Below are positions 1-8,617 of a DNA stretch of 17,339 nucleotides, one piece after another. A program made the position numbers and the translations under genes. How positions within the stretch are numbered: the stretch's first letter is position 1; each line of letters begins with the position of its first letter. The DNA is from CAXTEJ01 sp964243295 (GTDB lineage Bacteria; Actinomycetota; Actinomycetes; Actinomycetales; Angustibacteraceae). Location: NCBI GenBank assembly GCA_964243295.1, contig CAXTEJ010000064.1, forward strand, positions 1 to 17,339. The letters are read 5' to 3'. The notes under the pieces were generated by a model that saw only the letters and a list, made by a program, of their open reading frames with translations, was not told where the DNA came from and did no database searches.

Positions 1-1760
1 ACGCCGCACCCACCGAACCTGCGACCGGTCCCGTCGAGGCGATCGCCGAGGGCCAGGCGGACGCCGCAGCGCAGGCGGCCGAAGCAGCCGCGCCCGAGAG
101 CGACACGAGCGGCGACGAGGGTGGCGGCGAGACCAGCGCCGAGAGCACGGACGCCACCCAGACGCCCGCGCCAGCCACCGAGACGCCCACGCCAGCCACC
201 GAGACGCCCGCGCCCGCCGGCGAGACCACCTCCCCCGAGAGCCCGCAGCCCGCCAACGGGACGCCTGCGCCGGCTCCCGAGACGGCGGCCCCCGAGACGG
301 CGGCTCCCGAGACGGCGGCCCCCGAGACGGCGGCTCCCGAGACGGCGGCTCCTGAGACGGCGGCTCCCGCCGGCGACGCGGCTGAGCCCGTCGTGCGCCC
401 TGTTCCGCGGCCGGGCCCGCTGGCGGCACGGCCGACGCCGGCTCTGGTGCCCCGGCGTCCCGCGGTGGCGGCACCGCCCGCCGCGCCCGCGCTGCCGGCG
501 CCGAGCGCCGAGGCCATGGCGTTCGGCCGGGTCGACGACGACGGCACCGTGCACGTGCGCACGGCCGACGGCGAGCGGGCGGTCGGCTCCTACCCGGGCG
601 CCGACCCGCACGACGCGATCGCGTACTTCGCCCGCAAGTACGACGAGATCGTCGGGCAGGTCGAGGTCTTCGAGCAGCGGCTGCAGGCACCGGACGTGCC
701 GGTCAGCGAGGTCGACTCCGGACTGGCCAAGCTGCGGGCCGCGGTGACCGAACCCGACGTCGTCGGCGACCTCGACGCGCTGCGCGCGAGGGTCGAGGCG
801 CTCGCACCGATCGCGTCCGCGCGCAAGGCCCAGGTCGACGCCGAGCGCAACGCCGCCCGGGAGGTGGCGCGCGGGCGCCGCACCGCGATCATCGAGGAGG
901 CGGAGACGATCGCCGCGACCGACCCCGAGCAGATGCAGTGGCGCACCTCGGGGCAGCGCATGAAGGAGCTGTTCGAGGCCTGGCAGGCCGAGCAGAAGAC
1001 GCAGGTGCGGCTCGACCGCCGTTCGCAGGACGAGCTGTGGAAGCGGTTCAGCCACGCCCGCAGCGGCTTCGACCGCAAGCGCCGCCACCACTTCGCCCAG
1101 CTCGATGAGACGCAGGGCGCCGCCAAGAGCGCCAAGGAGAAGCTGGTCGCGCAGGCGGAGGCCCTCCAGTCCTCGACCGACTGGGCCCCGACCGCGACGG
1201 CGTACAAAAAGCTCATGGACCGCTGGCGCGAGGCCGGCCGCGCGGGCCGCAAGGACGACGACGCGCTGTGGGCTCGCTTCCGCGCCGCGCAGGACGCGTT
1301 CTTCGCCGCCCGCGCCGAGGTGACCGCCGAGCAGGACAAGGAGTTCGAGGTCAACCTCGCGGTCAAGCTCGAGCTGCTCACCGAGGCCGAGGCGCTGCTG
1401 CCGGTGCGCGACATCGCCGCCACCAAGCGGTCGCTCGCCTCGGTGCAGGACCGCTGGGAGGCCGCGGGCAAGGTGCCGCGCGCCGACCTCGAGCGCGTGG
1501 AGCGGCGGCTGCGTGCTGTCGAGCAGGCCGTCCGCGACTCCGAGGACGCCACCTGGAAGTCGAAGAACCCCGAGGGCCAGGCACGGGCTCGCAGCGCCGT
1601 CGACCAGCTGGAGTCGGCCATCACCGACCTCGAGTCCCGGCGCGACAAGGCGCGTGCCGCCGGCGACGAGCGCCGCGCCGCCGAGGCGGAGACCGCGATC
1701 ACCGCGCGCGGCCAGTGGCTCGAGCAGGCCCGCGCGGCGTTGCGCGACTTCGGCGGCTGA
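1..1760 (+). CDS. DUF349 domain protein, 5' end outside the window
   Basis: The reading frame is open from the left edge (first full codon at base 3) to TGA at 1758-1760, so the start lies upstream. The first ~500 nt encode a low-complexity Ala/Pro/Glu/Thr-rich region that includes six copies of PETAA. From about 520 the protein becomes structured: a short conserved stretch, then a charged helical region with three DUF349-like repeats at about 957-1095 (WKRF...FDRKR), 1200-1315 (RWREAGRAGRKDDD, WARFRAAQDAFF) and 1420-1520 (DRWEAAGKVPR). The spaced Trp and Phe residues are the family signature. DUF349 proteins are common in actinobacteria, often near rel, and their biochemical role is not settled; coiled-coil-like helices suggest a structural or binding role rather than catalysis. 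An ATG/GTG near 393 is possible as a start, but the codon-biased frame upstream argues against it. Confidence 0.85.
   Translation, partial: AAPTEPATGPVEAIAEGQADAAAQAAEAAAPESDTSGDEGGGETSAESTDATQTPAPATETPTPATETPAPAGETTSPESPQPANGTPAPAPETAAPETAAPETAAPETAAPETAAPETAAPAGDAAEPVVRPVPRPGPLAARPTPALVPRRPAVAAPPAAPALPAPSAEAMAFGRVDDDGTVHVRTADGERAVGSYPGADPHDAIAYFARKYDEIVGQVEVFEQRLQAPDVPVSEVDSGLAKLRAAVTEPDVVGDLDALRARVEALAPIASARKAQVDAERNAAREVARGRRTAIIEEAETIAATDPEQMQWRTSGQRMKELFEAWQAEQKTQVRLDRRSQDELWKRFSHARSGFDRKRRHHFAQLDETQGAAKSAKEKLVAQAEALQSSTDWAPTATAYKKLMDRWREAGRAGRKDDDALWARFRAAQDAFFAARAEVTAEQDKEFEVNLAVKLELLTEAEALLPVRDIAATKRSLASVQDRWEAAGKVPRADLERVERRLRAVEQAVRDSEDATWKSKNPEGQARARSAVDQLESAITDLESRRDKARAAGDERRAAEAETAITARGQWLEQARAALRDFGG
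276..365 (+). repeat. Six 15-bp tandem repeats encoding PETAA
   Basis: Six direct units of CCCGAGACGGCGGCY begin at 276, 291, 306, 321, 336 and 351. They differ only at wobble positions (gcc/gct, ccc/cct). Because the unit is a multiple of 3, gain or loss of copies changes the length of the DUF349 protein's disordered N-terminal region without breaking the frame. Imperfect copies of a related TPAPATE motif lie just upstream at about 165-220. Confidence 0.9.
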
Positions 1761-1780
1761 GCGGCAGCGAGCCGACGGAC

Positions 1781-1960
1781 GAGGTGACCGACGACATGAC
1801 CGGCCACATGACCGGCGACGCGACGGACCACATGACCGGCGACGCGACCGGCCACATGACCGGCGACGCGACCGGCCACATGACCGACGACGCGACCGAC
1901 GACGTGACCGGCGACGTGACACGCGAGGAGACCGACGAGATGACAGGCGACGCGACCGAG
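1781..1960 (+). repeat. 12-bp tandem repeat array between the DUF349 and VOC genes
   Basis: About fifteen 12-bp units run head to tail, consensus [G/C]AC-[ATG/GCG/GTG]-ACC-[GGC/GAC]. In the middle they form a 24-bp higher-order unit that alternates ATG and GCG. The array is in phase with the downstream VOC frame, where it reads as (D/H)xT(G/D) repeats. It places in-frame ATGs at 1796, 1808, 1832, 1856, 1880 and 1940. Most of the array probably lies 5' of the true VOC start, but the last two units are inside that gene. Confidence 0.85.
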
Positions 1961-2410
1961 GACGGCGCGGTCGCGAGCGCGCCGGGTGTGCCGGTACTGC
2001 GCCAGGTGGTGCTCGACACCACCGACGCCCGGGGTCTGGCCGAGTTCTACCGCGAGCTCTTCGGCCTGGCCTACCGTCCCGGCGACGAGCAGCCGCCCGC
2101 GGGGACGGACGACGAGCGGGGCCGGGACTGGCTGGTGCTGCGCTCGCCGGCAGGCGGACCCGGCTTGGCGTTCCAGCAGGTCGAGCGACAGCCGGCGTCG
2201 ACGTGGCCCGACGACGCGGTGCCGCAGATGCTGCACCTGGACAGCACGGTGGCGAGTGTCGAAGACCTGCGGGCGGCCCAGCGGCGCGCGCTGGCGCTGG
2301 GCGCCACGGTGCTGCTCGACCGCACGGACGACGAGGAGGAGCCGCTGTGGGTGCTCGCCGACCCCGCCGGCCACCCGTTCTGCATCTTCGTCGCGCCAGC
2401 CCTGCCCTGA
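1940..2410 (+). CDS. VOC-family (glyoxalase/bleomycin-resistance fold) protein
   Basis: This is a 156-residue cytosolic protein with a VOC fold. An N-terminal segment reads VLRQVVLDTTDARGLAEFY, a typical first beta strand and helix leading into the RELFG turn. The C-terminal half holds QMLHLDSTV and ends with DPAGHPFCIF, the common VOC ending. Candidate metal ligands are the His of LHLD and the Glu/Asp of the C-terminal strand, but the substrate cannot be read from sequence; many such actinobacterial proteins are uncharacterised. I chose ATG 1940 because AGGAG at 1926-1930 lies 9 nt upstream. Earlier in-frame ATGs lie within the 12-bp repeats and lack a good ribosome-binding site; they would add a repetitive Asp/Thr-rich N-terminus. 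The gene is downstream of the DUF349 gene and convergent with rel. Confidence 0.8.
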   Translation: MTGDATEDGAVASAPGVPVLRQVVLDTTDARGLAEFYRELFGLAYRPGDEQPPAGTDDERGRDWLVLRSPAGGPGLAFQQVERQPASTWPDDAVPQMLHLDSTVASVEDLRAAQRRALALGATVLLDRTDDEEEPLWVLADPAGHPFCIFVAPALP

Positions 2411-2429
2411 CCGCCCGCCTCGGACGCGT

Positions 2430-2442
2430 CAGCCCGCGGCTG
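2430..2442. terminator. Possible short hairpin between convergent VOC and rel genes
   Basis: The 80-nt gap between the VOC stop (2410) and the rel stop (2491) contains CAGCC-CGC-GGCTG, a 5-bp stem with a 3-nt loop. There is no T-tract on either strand. Position between two convergent genes suggests a shared terminator, but the stem is short. Confidence 0.25.
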
Positions 2443-2490
2443 CCCCGTGCGCCCCTGGCAGCTGACCCGACAGCCCGAGACCCTCGCCCG

Positions 2491-4821
2491 TCAGCTCTGC
2501 GCCGGGGCTCGCTGACCGGTGGCGCGGTAGACGTCGAACACCCCGTCGACCCGGCGCACCGCGGCGAGGACGTGGTCGAGGTGGGCGGGGTCGCCCATCT
2601 CGAAGGTGAACTTCGAGATGGCCACGCGGTCGCGGGTGGTCTGGACGCTGGCCGACAAGATGTTGACGTGGGCATCGGACAGGACCCGCGTGATGTCGGA
2701 CAGCAGCCGGGCGCGGTCGAGGGCTTCGACCTGGATCTGCACGAGGAAGACCGTCGCCGCTGACGGCGCCCACTCGACCTCGACGATCCGCTCGGGCTCG
2801 GCGAGCAGGCCCTGGGTGTTGGGGCAGTCGCCGCGGTGCACCGAGACACCGTTGCCGCGCGTGACGAAGCCGACGATCGGGTCGCCCGGTACCGGTGTGC
2901 AGCACTTCGCGAGCTTGACCCACAGGTCGTCGATGCCCTTGACGACGACCCCGGAGTCGCCCGAGCGCGGTCGCCGGCTGACCCGCGTGGGCATCGTGGC
3001 CTCGGCGAGGTCCTCGCTGGCACCCTCCTCACCGCCGAGGCTCTCGACGAGCCGCGTGACGACGGTCTGGGCGGAGACGTGGCCCTCACCGACGGCGGCG
3101 TACAGGGCACTGACGTCGGGATAGCTAAGGTCACCGGCGAGGGACAGCAGCGAGTCGTGGGACATCAGGCGCTGCAGCGGCAGGTGCTGCTTGCGCATCA
3201 CCTTGGCGATGGACTCCTTGCCCCGCTCGATCGCCTCGTCGCGGCGCTCCTTGGTGAACCACTGCCGGATCTTGTTGCGGGCGCGCGGGCTCTTGACGAA
3301 CGTGAGCCAGTCGCGGCTGGGCGCGGCCGAGGCGGCCTTGGACGTCAGCACCTCGACGACGTCGCCGTTCTCCAGCGTGCTCTCCAGCGGCACCAGCCTG
3401 CCGTTGACGCGACCGCCGATGCAGCGGTGCCCGACCTCGGTGTGGACCGCGTAGGCGAAGTCGACGGGGGTCGATCCCGCGGGAAGGGCGATCACGTCGC
3501 CCTTGGGCGTGAAGACGTAGACCTCCTGCGCGTTGATCTCGAAGCGCAGGTTGTCGAGGAACTCGCCGGGGTCGGAGGTCTCGCGCTGCCAGTCCAGCAG
3601 CTGGCGCAGCCAGGCCATGTCGTTGACCGGGCCCGCGACGGCCGATCTCGTCTCACCGGCGTTCGGGTCCTCCTTGTACTTCCAGTGGGCGGCGACCCCG
3701 AACTCGGCCCGGCGGTGCATCGTGAAGGTGCGGATCTGGATCTCGACCGGCTTGCCGCCCGGGCCGATCACCGCGGTGTGCAGGGACTGGTAGAGGTTGA
3801 ACTTGGGCATCGCGATGTAGTCCTTGAACCGGCCTGGGACCGGGTTCCACCGCGCGTGGAGGGCGCCGAGCGCCGCGTAGCAGTCGCGCACCGACTCGAC
3901 GAGCACCCGCACGCCGACGAGGTCGTAGATCTCCTCGAAGTCACGGCCGCGCACGATCATCTTCTGGTAGATCGAGTAGTAGTGCTTGGGCCGGCCCGTG
4001 ACCGTGGCCTTGATGGTCGCCACGCGGAGGTCGGTCGTGACCTGGTCGCGCACGGTCGCGAGGTACTCCTCGCGGGCCGGGGCGCGCTCGGCCACGAGCC
4101 GGACGATCTCGTCGTAGACCTTGGGGTAGAGGGTGGCGAAGGAGAGATCCTCGAGCTCCCACTTGATCGTGTTCATGCCGAGCCGGTGGGCCAGCGGCGC
4201 GTAGATCTCGAGGGTCTCGCGGGCCTTGCGCTGGGCCGAGGCCTGCGACACGAAGCGCCAGGTGCGGGCGTTGTGGAGCCGGTCGGCCAGCTTGATGACG
4301 AGCACCCGGATGTCGCGGGCCATCGCCACGACCATCTTGCGGACCGTCTCGGCCTGCGCGGCCTCGCCGTAGGTGACCTTGTCGAGCTTGGTGACCCCGT
4401 CGACGAGCGCCGCCACCTCGGGGCCGAAGTCGGCCGTGAGCTGCTCGACCGTGTAGGGCGTGTCCTCCACCGTGTCGTGCAGCAGGGCCGCGACCAGGGT
4501 CACCTCGGTCATGCCCAGCTCGGCGAGGATGGTGGCGACCGCCAGCGGGTGGGTGATGTAGGGGTCGCCGCTCTTGCGCTGCTGCCCCTCGTGGGCGCGC
4601 TCGGCCACCTCGTAGGCCCGCTCGAGGAGGGCGGCGTCGACCTTGGCGTGCGTGGCGCGCATGGTGCGCAGCAGCGGCTCGAGCACGGGGTTGGTCACGG
4701 GGCGCTGGGCGCCGAGGCGGGCGAAGCGCGCGCGCACGCGACTGGACGTCGGGATCGGGCCGGTCTGCTCGACCTCGTCACCGGCCGGCGCACTCGTGGA
4801 CGCGATCTGTGGGTCCGCCAT
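2491..4821 (-). CDS. rel: Bifunctional (p)ppGpp synthetase/hydrolase (RelA/SpoT family, Rel)
   Basis: This 776-residue protein is full length for actinobacterial Rel, which makes and degrades the alarmone (p)ppGpp. The order is HD hydrolase domain (THP at 90-92; HDTVED at 115-120), synthetase domain (about 245-380, with YQSLHT and EIQIRT), TGS domain (about 432-492, VFTPKGDVI...FAYAVHTEVGH), a Cys-containing region (KCCTPVPGD near 639-647, HRGDCPN) and a C-terminal ACT domain (about 692-766). RFKD at 331-334 is the RXKD motif of bifunctional enzymes; monofunctional RelA has EXDD. HD and synthetase motifs are both intact, so both activities are expected. I chose ATG 4821 (MADPQ) because GGAGG at 4828-4832 lies 6 nt upstream; a start 15 codons earlier lacks such a site. 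It follows apt after 71 nt. Confidence 0.97.
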   Translation of the reverse strand: MADPQIASTSAPAGDEVEQTGPIPTSSRVRARFARLGAQRPVTNPVLEPLLRTMRATHAKVDAALLERAYEVAERAHEGQQRKSGDPYITHPLAVATILAELGMTEVTLVAALLHDTVEDTPYTVEQLTADFGPEVAALVDGVTKLDKVTYGEAAQAETVRKMVVAMARDIRVLVIKLADRLHNARTWRFVSQASAQRKARETLEIYAPLAHRLGMNTIKWELEDLSFATLYPKVYDEIVRLVAERAPAREEYLATVRDQVTTDLRVATIKATVTGRPKHYYSIYQKMIVRGRDFEEIYDLVGVRVLVESVRDCYAALGALHARWNPVPGRFKDYIAMPKFNLYQSLHTAVIGPGGKPVEIQIRTFTMHRRAEFGVAAHWKYKEDPNAGETRSAVAGPVNDMAWLRQLLDWQRETSDPGEFLDNLRFEINAQEVYVFTPKGDVIALPAGSTPVDFAYAVHTEVGHRCIGGRVNGRLVPLESTLENGDVVEVLTSKAASAAPSRDWLTFVKSPRARNKIRQWFTKERRDEAIERGKESIAKVMRKQHLPLQRLMSHDSLLSLAGDLSYPDVSALYAAVGEGHVSAQTVVTRLVESLGGEEGASEDLAEATMPTRVSRRPRSGDSGVVVKGIDDLWVKLAKCCTPVPGDPIVGFVTRGNGVSVHRGDCPNTQGLLAEPERIVEVEWAPSAATVFLVQIQVEALDRARLLSDITRVLSDAHVNILSASVQTTRDRVAISKFTFEMGDPAHLDHVLAAVRRVDGVFDVYRATGQRAPAQS

Positions 4822-4864
4822 GGCACACCTCCACCGCCCGACGGGGACCAGCCCCCGTCGTCCC

Positions 4865-4870
4865 ATCCTA
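4865..4870 (-). promoter_or_regulatory. Possible -10 element for rel
   Basis: TAGGAT fits the actinobacterial -10 consensus TANNNT. It lies in the 71-nt apt-rel gap, 43 nt upstream of the rel ATG and upstream of the GGAGG site. I see no convincing -35 hexamer. It could let rel be transcribed separately from secDF-apt. Confidence 0.3.
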
Positions 4871-4892
4871 CGGACTGGTCAGCAGCAGTGCC

Positions 4893-5432
4893 CTACACGG
4901 TCGCGATGCTGTGGACGACGCGCTCCGGCAACCGCTCGCGGCCGGCGAGGAAACCGAGCTCCAGGAGCACCGCGAGCTCGACCACGACGGCACCGGCACG
5001 CTCGACGAGGTCGCAGGCAGCAGCAGCCGTGCCGCCAGTGGCGAGCACGTCGTCCAGCACGACGACGCGCGCACCCGGCTCGAACGCGTCGGCCTGCACC
5101 TCGATCTGCGCCGAGCCGTACTCGAGGTCGTAGGACGCCTGGAGCAGGTCGCCGGGCAGCTTGCCGGCCTTGCGCACCGGGACGAACCCGAGGCCGAGGC
5201 GGTAGGCCAGCGGCGCGGCCAGCACGAAGCCGCGGGCCTCGATGCCGACCACGGCGTCGACGCGGCCGTCGTACCGCTCGGCGAGGTGGTCGACCACGGC
5301 CACCAGCGACGGGCCGTGCGCGAGCAGCGGCGCGATGTCCTTGAAGACGATGCCCGGACGCGGGTGGTCCTGCACGTCGCGGATGCGCGCGAGCACCAGC
5401 TCGCGCACCTGCCCCGGCGCGCCGACGTCCAT
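4893..5432 (-). CDS. apt: Adenine phosphoribosyltransferase
   Basis: This 179-residue cytosolic enzyme converts adenine and PRPP to AMP in purine salvage. Family markers are PGIVFKDI near 26-33, GIEARGF at 63-69, the KAGKLPG loop at 88-94 and the PRPP-binding loop VVVLDDVLATGGTA at 123-136. Length is normal for bacterial Apt. The ATG shares its first base with the last base of the secF TGA (TGATG), so it is probably translated by coupling to secF. apt between secDF and rel is the conserved actinobacterial arrangement and links purine nucleotide supply with the rel alarmone gene. The stop is TAG at 4895-4893. Confidence 0.95.
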   Translation of the reverse strand: MDVGAPGQVRELVLARIRDVQDHPRPGIVFKDIAPLLAHGPSLVAVVDHLAERYDGRVDAVVGIEARGFVLAAPLAYRLGLGFVPVRKAGKLPGDLLQASYDLEYGSAQIEVQADAFEPGARVVVLDDVLATGGTAAAACDLVERAGAVVVELAVLLELGFLAGRERLPERVVHSIATV

Positions 5433-6598
5433 CAGCGGCGCTTGTTCCTGGGCGCGTTGCGGCGGGGCTGGTTGCGCGGGCCGCTGGGCCGGGCCGCCAC
5501 CGGACGACGGTCGGGCACGACCGCTCCCTCGGCGTCGACCACCGCCGCGGTCGCACCGTGGGCTGCGACGAGCGCCGGCGCGCCGGCCGCGAGGCTGCCG
5601 CGACCGGACGCGACGGCCTGCCCCGCCCGGCCGCGCACGCGCTTGGCGAGGGCCTTCATCTCCGGCTCGCGCTCGCGCAGGTCGGCGAGCAGCGGCGTGG
5701 CGATGAACACCGAGGAGTAGGTGCCGGCCGCGACGCCGACGAACAGCGCCAGCGACAAGTCCTTCAGCGTGCCCGCGCCGAGCAGCAGCGCACCGATGAA
5801 CAGGATGGCGCCAATCGGCAGCAGGGCGACGACCGAGGTGTTGATCGAGCGCACCAGGGTCTGGTTGAGCGCGAGGTTCGCGGCGTCGGAGTAGGTCTGC
5901 TTGTTCTGCGCGGTGATGCCCGCGGTGTTCTCGCGCACCTTGTCGAACACGACCACGGTGTCGTAGAGGGAGTAGCCGAGGATCGTCAGGAAGCCGATCA
6001 CCGACGCGGGTGAGACCTCGAACCCGAGCAGGGCGTAGACGCCCACGGTGATGAGCAGGTCGTGCAGCAGCGCGGCGAGGGCCGCGACCGCCATCTTCCA
6101 GGTGCGGAAGTACGCGGCGATGAACGCGGCGACGAGCACCAGGAAGACCACCAGGCCCGTGAGAGCCTTCTGCGACACCGACTGCCCCCACGAGGGACCG
6201 ATGAACGACGCGGTGATCTCGTCCTCGGGCACCCCGTAGGCGGCGGCGAGGTTGCCGCGCACCTGATCGGTCTGGGCGTCGCTGAGGCGGTCGCTCTGGA
6301 TGCGCACCGAGTCTGTGCCGATGCTGCTGAGCCGAGCCACCTTGGGCGTGGCCGTCGGCGCGACGTCGGTGATCGCCTTGGCGCCCACCGAGTCGGCGAC
6401 GCCCCGGCTGTTGCTGACGCGGAACTCGGAGCCGCCGGTGAACTCGATGCCGAGGGTCAGTCCGCGAAACAGCAACCCGGCGATCGCCACAGCCAGGATG
6501 CCTGCGGAGACGGCGTACCAGGTGCGCTGGCGGCGCACGATGGCGATCGACTTCTCCCCGGTGTAGAGCTGGTTGCCCAGCGTGGAGAACCGGCTCAT
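5432..6598 (-). CDS. secF: Protein translocase subunit SecF
   Basis: This 388-residue inner-membrane protein is the partner of SecD and uses the proton-motive force to assist Sec export. TM1 is at about 27-45, followed by the periplasmic P1 entry motif GIEFTGGSEFRV (50-61). The C-terminal membrane block spans about 146-300, with YDTVVVFDKVREN at 212-224, the conserved SecF/RND motif. After the last TM a cytoplasmic tail of about 85 residues becomes Pro/Arg-rich and ends RRNAPRNKRR, a length typical of actinobacterial SecF. The ATG overlaps the secD stop as TGATG, and the same overlap occurs with apt, so secD-secF-apt is a tightly coupled operon. Confidence 0.96.
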   Translation of the reverse strand: MSRFSTLGNQLYTGEKSIAIVRRQRTWYAVSAGILAVAIAGLLFRGLTLGIEFTGGSEFRVSNSRGVADSVGAKAITDVAPTATPKVARLSSIGTDSVRIQSDRLSDAQTDQVRGNLAAAYGVPEDEITASFIGPSWGQSVSQKALTGLVVFLVLVAAFIAAYFRTWKMAVAALAALLHDLLITVGVYALLGFEVSPASVIGFLTILGYSLYDTVVVFDKVRENTAGITAQNKQTYSDAANLALNQTLVRSINTSVVALLPIGAILFIGALLLGAGTLKDLSLALFVGVAAGTYSSVFIATPLLADLREREPEMKALAKRVRGRAGQAVASGRGSLAAGAPALVAAHGATAAVVDAEGAVVPDRRPVAARPSGPRNQPRRNAPRNKRR

Positions 6599-8490
6599 CA
6601 GGCTTCCTTCGGGACGGGGGTGGCGCCGGAGGGGCGCCGGGCGGCTGCCCGACGTCCGGCGATGGTGCCGATGTTGGCCTTGAGCCCGACCTTGGCCGAC
6701 GTCGCGCCGAGACGGTCGGGGTCGAGGCCGGAGAGCCGGTGGCCGCCGCCGTAGAACTTCGTGCGGGCCAGCAGCGCGAGCAGCGGGTGGGTGAAGAGGA
6801 ACACGACGACGACGTCGACGATGGTCGTGAGCCCGAGGGTGTAGGCGAAGCCGCGCACGTTGCCGGCGGCGAGCAGGTACAGCACGATCGCGGCGAGGAA
6901 GTTGATGGCGTCGGCCGCCAGGATCGTGCGCCGGGCGCGCTTCCAGCCGGTCTCGACCGCCTGGCGCAGCGTGCGGCCGTCCCGCACCTCGTCGCGGACG
7001 CGCTCGAAGTAGACGATGAAGGAGTCGGCCGTGATGCCGATCGAGACGATCAGGCCCGTGACGCCGGCGAGGCTGAGGCGGAAGCCCTGCGACTGGCCGA
7101 GCAGCACGACGGCGCCGTAGGTGAGCGCCGCCCACACGCCCAGCGAGGCGATGCTGACCAGGGCGAGCCCGCGGTACTGGAAGATCGAGTAGACCATCAC
7201 GAGCACCAGGCCGATGAGGCCGGCGAGCAGCCCGCGCTGCAGCTGCTCGGCGCCCAGGAGCGGGCTGATGGTGTCTTCGGTCTGGGTCTCGAACGAGATC
7301 GGCAGCGCGCCGAACTTCAGCTGGCTGGCCAGCTCGGTGGCGCTGGACTGGGTGAAGCTGCCGGTGATCTGGGCCTGGCCGTTGGGGATGACCTGGTTGG
7401 ACGTCGGCGCGGTGATGATCAGGCCGTCGAGCTCGACCGCGAAGCGGTTCTGCGGGGGCTGCAGCGAGGTGATGCGCGCCGTGACGTCGCGGAACTTCTC
7501 GGTGCCGGCACCGTCGAACGACAGGTTGACACCCCAGATGTTGCTCGTGGTGCCGTTGGCGCCGGACACCAGCCCTGCCGTCGCGTTGCTGATGTCGGTG
7601 CCGACGACCTCGGCCGGGCCCAGGACGTACTTCTCGGTGCCGTCCTGCGAGCACGTGACGAACGGCCTTGCCGGGTCGTCCGTGCCGCCCTGCAGCGCGG
7701 TGGTGTCGCTGCAGTCGAGCGCCGTGAACTGCTGCACGAGCGCGGGGCTGACCTGCGCGAGATCGCTCGCGGTTCCCTTGGTCGAGTCAGCCGCCGCCGG
7801 TGCGGACGGCGATGCGGACGGCGCGGCAGGCGGCGTGGCGACCGGGGTGGCTGCGGGTGTGGCGGCCGGGGTCCGCGCGGGTGTGGACGGCGTGGGTGCC
7901 GGCGTCGTCGCCTGCAGCAGCGCCTGCGGCAGGGCCGCCTGAGCCGAGCTCGGCGAGGCGGTGCCCTGGCCGAGGGTGGCGGTTGGCGTGGCCGTCGGGG
8001 TCGGTATCGCGGCGGGAGAGCCGGACGGCGTGCCTGATGGCGTCGCGGTGCCGCTCGGCGTGGGCGTCGGCGCGGCGGGAGGCGTCACCGGCTGCGCGGC
8101 GAGCACCACACGGAAGCGCAGCTGTGAGGACTGCTTGATCAGGTTGCGCTGCTGGTCGCTGACCTTGCCCGGCACGGCGATGACGACGTTCTGGCCGCCC
8201 TCGGTGGTGACCTCGGCCTCGCCGACGCCGCTGCCGTCGATGCGGGCGCGGATGATGTCGACCGACTGCCGCAGCTGGTCGCTGCTGGGCCCGCCGCTGC
8301 TGCCGGCGACGACCGGCTCGAGCACGATCTGCGTGCCGCCCTCGAGGTCGAGCCCGAGCTCGGGCGTCCACTTCTTGCCGGTCGCGCTCGCGGCGGTGAT
8401 GCCCACGACACCGAAGACGGCGACGAAGACCAGCAGCAGCGCGAGCAGGCTGCGACCGGCGTTGGTGCCGCGTCGGGGAGGAGTTGCCAC
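6598..8490 (-). CDS. secD: Protein translocase subunit SecD with a long Pro/Ala/Thr-rich insert
   Basis: This 630-residue inner-membrane protein has TM1 at about 13-35, then the SecD signature LGLDLEGGTQIVLEPV at 46-60. The periplasmic P1 region includes GQNVVIAVPGKV (99-110) and FRVVL. Residues about 134-236 are a low-complexity Pro/Thr/Ala/Ser-rich insert, after which the domain resumes with two Cys (260 and 280) that could pair. The RND-type membrane block covers about 418-570, with TADSFIVYFERVRDE (488-502). SecD proteins in actinobacteria often carry such inserts; this one is about 100 residues. The start is GTG at 8490; the best upstream site is a weak GAGAG about 10 nt away. yajC, usually just upstream in this block, is absent. 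Confidence 0.95.
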   Translation of the reverse strand: MATPPRRGTNAGRSLLALLLVFVAVFGVVGITAASATGKKWTPELGLDLEGGTQIVLEPVVAGSSGGPSSDQLRQSVDIIRARIDGSGVGEAEVTTEGGQNVVIAVPGKVSDQQRNLIKQSSQLRFRVVLAAQPVTPPAAPTPTPSGTATPSGTPSGSPAAIPTPTATPTATLGQGTASPSSAQAALPQALLQATTPAPTPSTPARTPAATPAATPVATPPAAPSASPSAPAAADSTKGTASDLAQVSPALVQQFTALDCSDTTALQGGTDDPARPFVTCSQDGTEKYVLGPAEVVGTDISNATAGLVSGANGTTSNIWGVNLSFDGAGTEKFRDVTARITSLQPPQNRFAVELDGLIITAPTSNQVIPNGQAQITGSFTQSSATELASQLKFGALPISFETQTEDTISPLLGAEQLQRGLLAGLIGLVLVMVYSIFQYRGLALVSIASLGVWAALTYGAVVLLGQSQGFRLSLAGVTGLIVSIGITADSFIVYFERVRDEVRDGRTLRQAVETGWKRARRTILAADAINFLAAIVLYLLAAGNVRGFAYTLGLTTIVDVVVVFLFTHPLLALLARTKFYGGGHRLSGLDPDRLGATSAKVGLKANIGTIAGRRAAARRPSGATPVPKEA

Positions 8491-8611
8491 GTTCGTCAGC
8501 TCTCAGCATTCGTCGTGAGGTGGGTGAGCAGGACGGCGACCGCAGTGCGTGGCCGGTGATGGAGCAACGCGTCCACCGGGCCGGCAGCCGGCCGCACGGG
8601 CCCGACAGACG

Positions 8612-8617
8612 AGTCTA
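8612..8617 (-). promoter_or_regulatory. Possible -10 element for the secD-secF-apt operon
   Basis: TAGACT fits TANNNT and points toward secD, 122 nt upstream of its GTG. A TTGTCA on the same strand at 8644-8639 is 5/6 to the -35 consensus, but the spacer would be 21 nt, longer than normal. The location between ruvB and secD makes a promoter reasonable. Confidence 0.3.

Noticed and set aside
590..2374. 594-codon open frame on the - strand antisense to the DUF349 and VOC genes
   Set aside because: Ser/Arg/Ala-rich shadow of strongly codon-biased + strand genes; the His/Val/Gly stretch only reflects the 12-bp repeat read backwards.
2836..5133. 765-codon open frame on the + strand opposite rel
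   Set aside because: Rel is unmistakable on the other strand; the frame is a GC-bias shadow with no recognisable domain.
6739..8037. 432-codon + strand frame opposite secD
   Set aside because: Asp/Glu/Arg/Gly-rich shadow of secD without family features.
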